Below are positions 62,855-64,000 of a stretch of 64,000 nt of DNA, piece by piece (the first letter of the stretch is position 1; each line of letters begins with the position of its first letter). Both the position numbers and the translations under genes were made by a program. The DNA is from Cupriavidus respiraculi (lineage in GTDB: Bacteria > Pseudomonadota > Gammaproteobacteria > Burkholderiales > Burkholderiaceae). The notes under the pieces were generated by a model. The model made no database searches. It was given only the letters and a program-made list of their open reading frames with translations, and had not been told where the DNA came from. The stretch lies in NCBI RefSeq assembly GCF_914271545.1, contig NZ_CAJZAH010000001.1:124001-188000 (forward strand), written 5' to 3'.

Positions 62855-64000
62855 ATGAACGAGAAAAAGCCCATCCTCACGACCCGGCAGGGGCATCCGG
62901 TCAGCGACAATCAGGCGCTGCGCTCCGTCGGGGAGCGCGGGCCGGCCACGCTGGAGAACTACCAGTTCATCGAGAAGATCACGCATTTCGATCGCGAGCG
63001 CATTCCCGAGCGCGTGGTCCATGCACGCGGCACCGGGGCGCATGGCTGGTTCGAAGCCTACGGCCGCATCGGCAACGAACCGGCCGCGAAATACACGCGC
63101 GCCAAGGTGCTGAACCAGACGGGCGTGCGCACCCCGGTCTTCGTGCGTTTCTCCACCGTGATCGGCGGCCGCGAGTCGCCGGAAACCGCGCGCGATCCGC
63201 GCGGCTTCGCGATCAAGTTCAAGACCGTGGACGGCAACTGGGATCTGGTGGGCAACAACCTCAAGGTGTTCTTTATCCGCGACGCCATCAAGTTTCCGGA
63301 CATGATCCACGCCTTCAAGCCCGATCCGGTGACCAACCGCCAGGAGCCCTGGCGCTTCTATGACTTCGTATCGCAGTCGCCGGAAGCCTTGCACATGGTG
63401 ACCTGGGTCAAGAGCCCGTGGGGCATTCCGGCCAGCTATCGCGAGATGGAAGGCTCCGGCGTGAACACGTACAAGCTGGTCAACGACCAGGGCGTGGCCC
63501 ATCTGGTGAAATTCCACTTCCAGCCCAGGCAGGGCGTGCGCAATCTCACCGCGGCCCAGGCGGCCGAGATCCAGGCGCAGGACGTGGGCCATGCCACGCG
63601 CGACCTGTACGAGGCCATCGAGCGCGGCGACTATCCGGAATGGGAGTTCTGCGTGCAGATCATGAGCGACGACGCGCATCCCGAACTGGACTTCGATCCG
63701 CTGGACGACACCAAGCGCTGGCCCGAGGACAAGTTCCCCCTGCTGCCGGTGGGCCGCCTGGTGCTGGACCGCAATCCGGACAATGTGTTCGCCGAGACCG
63801 AGCAGTCCGCGTTCGGCACCGGGGTGCTGGTCGATGGCGTGGATTTCTCCGACGACAAGATGCTGCAGGGCCGGACGCTGTCCTATTCCGACACGCAGCG
63901 CTACCGCGTCGGTCCCAACTATCTGCAACTGCCGATCAACGCGCCGCAGGAACAGGCGCGCGCCCACACCAATCAGCGCGACGGGCAGATGGCGTACTAC
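62855..64000 (+). CDS. katA: Catalase, monofunctional haem type (3' end outside window)
   Basis: The first 382 residues of a clade 3-like small-subunit catalase are present. Distal haem residues are visible: His in [16 protein letters not shown], Ser in [28 protein letters not shown], and Asn in [16 protein letters not shown]-site and wrapping-domain sequences follow. It breaks down hydrogen peroxide. The frame stays open to the last base, so roughly 100 C-terminal residues, including the proximal Tyr, lie beyond the window. Confidence 0.95.
   Translation, partial: MNEKKPILTTRQGHPVSDNQALRSVGERGPATLENYQFIEKITHFDRERIPERVVHARGTGAHGWFEAYGRIGNEPAAKYTRAKVLNQTGVRTPVFVRFSTVIGGRESPETARDPRGFAIKFKTVDGNWDLVGNNLKVFFIRDAIKFPDMIHAFKPDPVTNRQEPWRFYDFVSQSPEALHMVTWVKSPWGIPASYREMEGSGVNTYKLVNDQGVAHLVKFHFQPRQGVRNLTAAQAAEIQAQDVGHATRDLYEAIERGDYPEWEFCVQIMSDDAHPELDFDPLDDTKRWPEDKFPLLPVGRLVLDRNPDNVFAETEQSAFGTGVLVDGVDFSDDKMLQGRTLSYSDTQRYRVGPNYLQLPINAPQEQARAHTNQRDGQMAYY

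Noticed and set aside
62424-62858. A 144-codon frame upstream of catalase
   Set aside because: Its sequence is Arg/Gly-rich without domain or ribosome site and ends inside the catalase start. It is treated as intergenic.

Overview
The window is high-GC chromosomal DNA of the kind found in Burkholderiales. A Cupriavidus/Ralstonia-like member of the Burkholderiaceae fits best. The markers are opgGH, a TctC/Bug-type periplasmic binding protein, a lysine/alanine-tailed HU-like protein, a stand-alone ribB under an FMN riboswitch, PagL, and mostly GC-ending codons. The genus assignment is inference. No rRNA, tRNA, insertion sequence, phage or CRISPR array was recognised.

Region 1 (1-10.7 kb) is the least explained part. 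Eight same-strand, tightly packed genes encode: a glycine-rich protein (cut by the window edge), an HEXXH zincin, a large protein with an Ig/PKD-like N-terminus, a frameshifted alpha-oxoamine-synthase-like PLP enzyme, an acidic-aromatic protein with a hydrophobic tail, a two-domain peptidoglycan hydrolase (SleB-like plus MepA/M74-like), an alpha/beta-hydrolase that shares a linker module with that hydrolase, and an amidohydrolase. Three of the proteins carry Phe/Glu-rich acidic-aromatic stretches. A sigma-54 activator lies convergently at the end. I know of no described system with this content and regard it as the candidate novel system.

Region 2 (11-14.5 kb) holds an NTP/NDP-exchange-type carrier, a Tat-exported aldo/keto reductase and a small membrane-protein pair.

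Region 3 (14.6-22.1 kb) is a catabolic locus: GntP permease, RidA, D-aminoacylase and an RpiR regulator on the minus strand, divergent from a D-threonine-aldolase/DSD-like PLP enzyme, KDG kinase and KDPG aldolase. Together these suit uptake, deacylation and deamination of an N-acyl amino-sugar acid (N-acetylglucosaminate-like) to KDG and then pyruvate plus glyceraldehyde-3-phosphate. The divergent region holds a good promoter with an inverted repeat at the expected start site.

Region 4 (22.2-26.2 kb) has visibly lower GC. It holds an AraC regulator with a divergent ABM-type monooxygenase, two GNAT acetyltransferases (one streptothricin-acetyltransferase-like) and a lipoprotein, and may have been acquired.

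Region 5 (26.2-43.4 kb) is mostly envelope and housekeeping: a PLD-family lipoprotein, an entericidin-like peptide, a CNNM/CorC-type protein, an MmyB-type regulator, PagL, FMN riboswitch plus ribB, secreted surface proteins, opgG-opgH, a Bcr/CflA exporter, HU, an acyl-CoA thioesterase and CreA. Region 6 (43.4-53 kb) holds an acyl-CoA synthetase with an SDR, an arylamine N-acetyltransferase with a Crp/Fnr regulator, an Mpo1-like protein, a LysR divergent from a DUF1338 dioxygenase, a lipase-like hydrolase and the tailed HU-like protein.

Region 7 (53-64 kb) has an SDR divergent from galactarate dehydratase (garD), with a perfect 16-bp palindrome between them. A GntR regulator and a nitrate/taurine-type ABC transporter with allophanate hydrolase and a TctC-type binding protein follow, and then a catalase cut by the window end.
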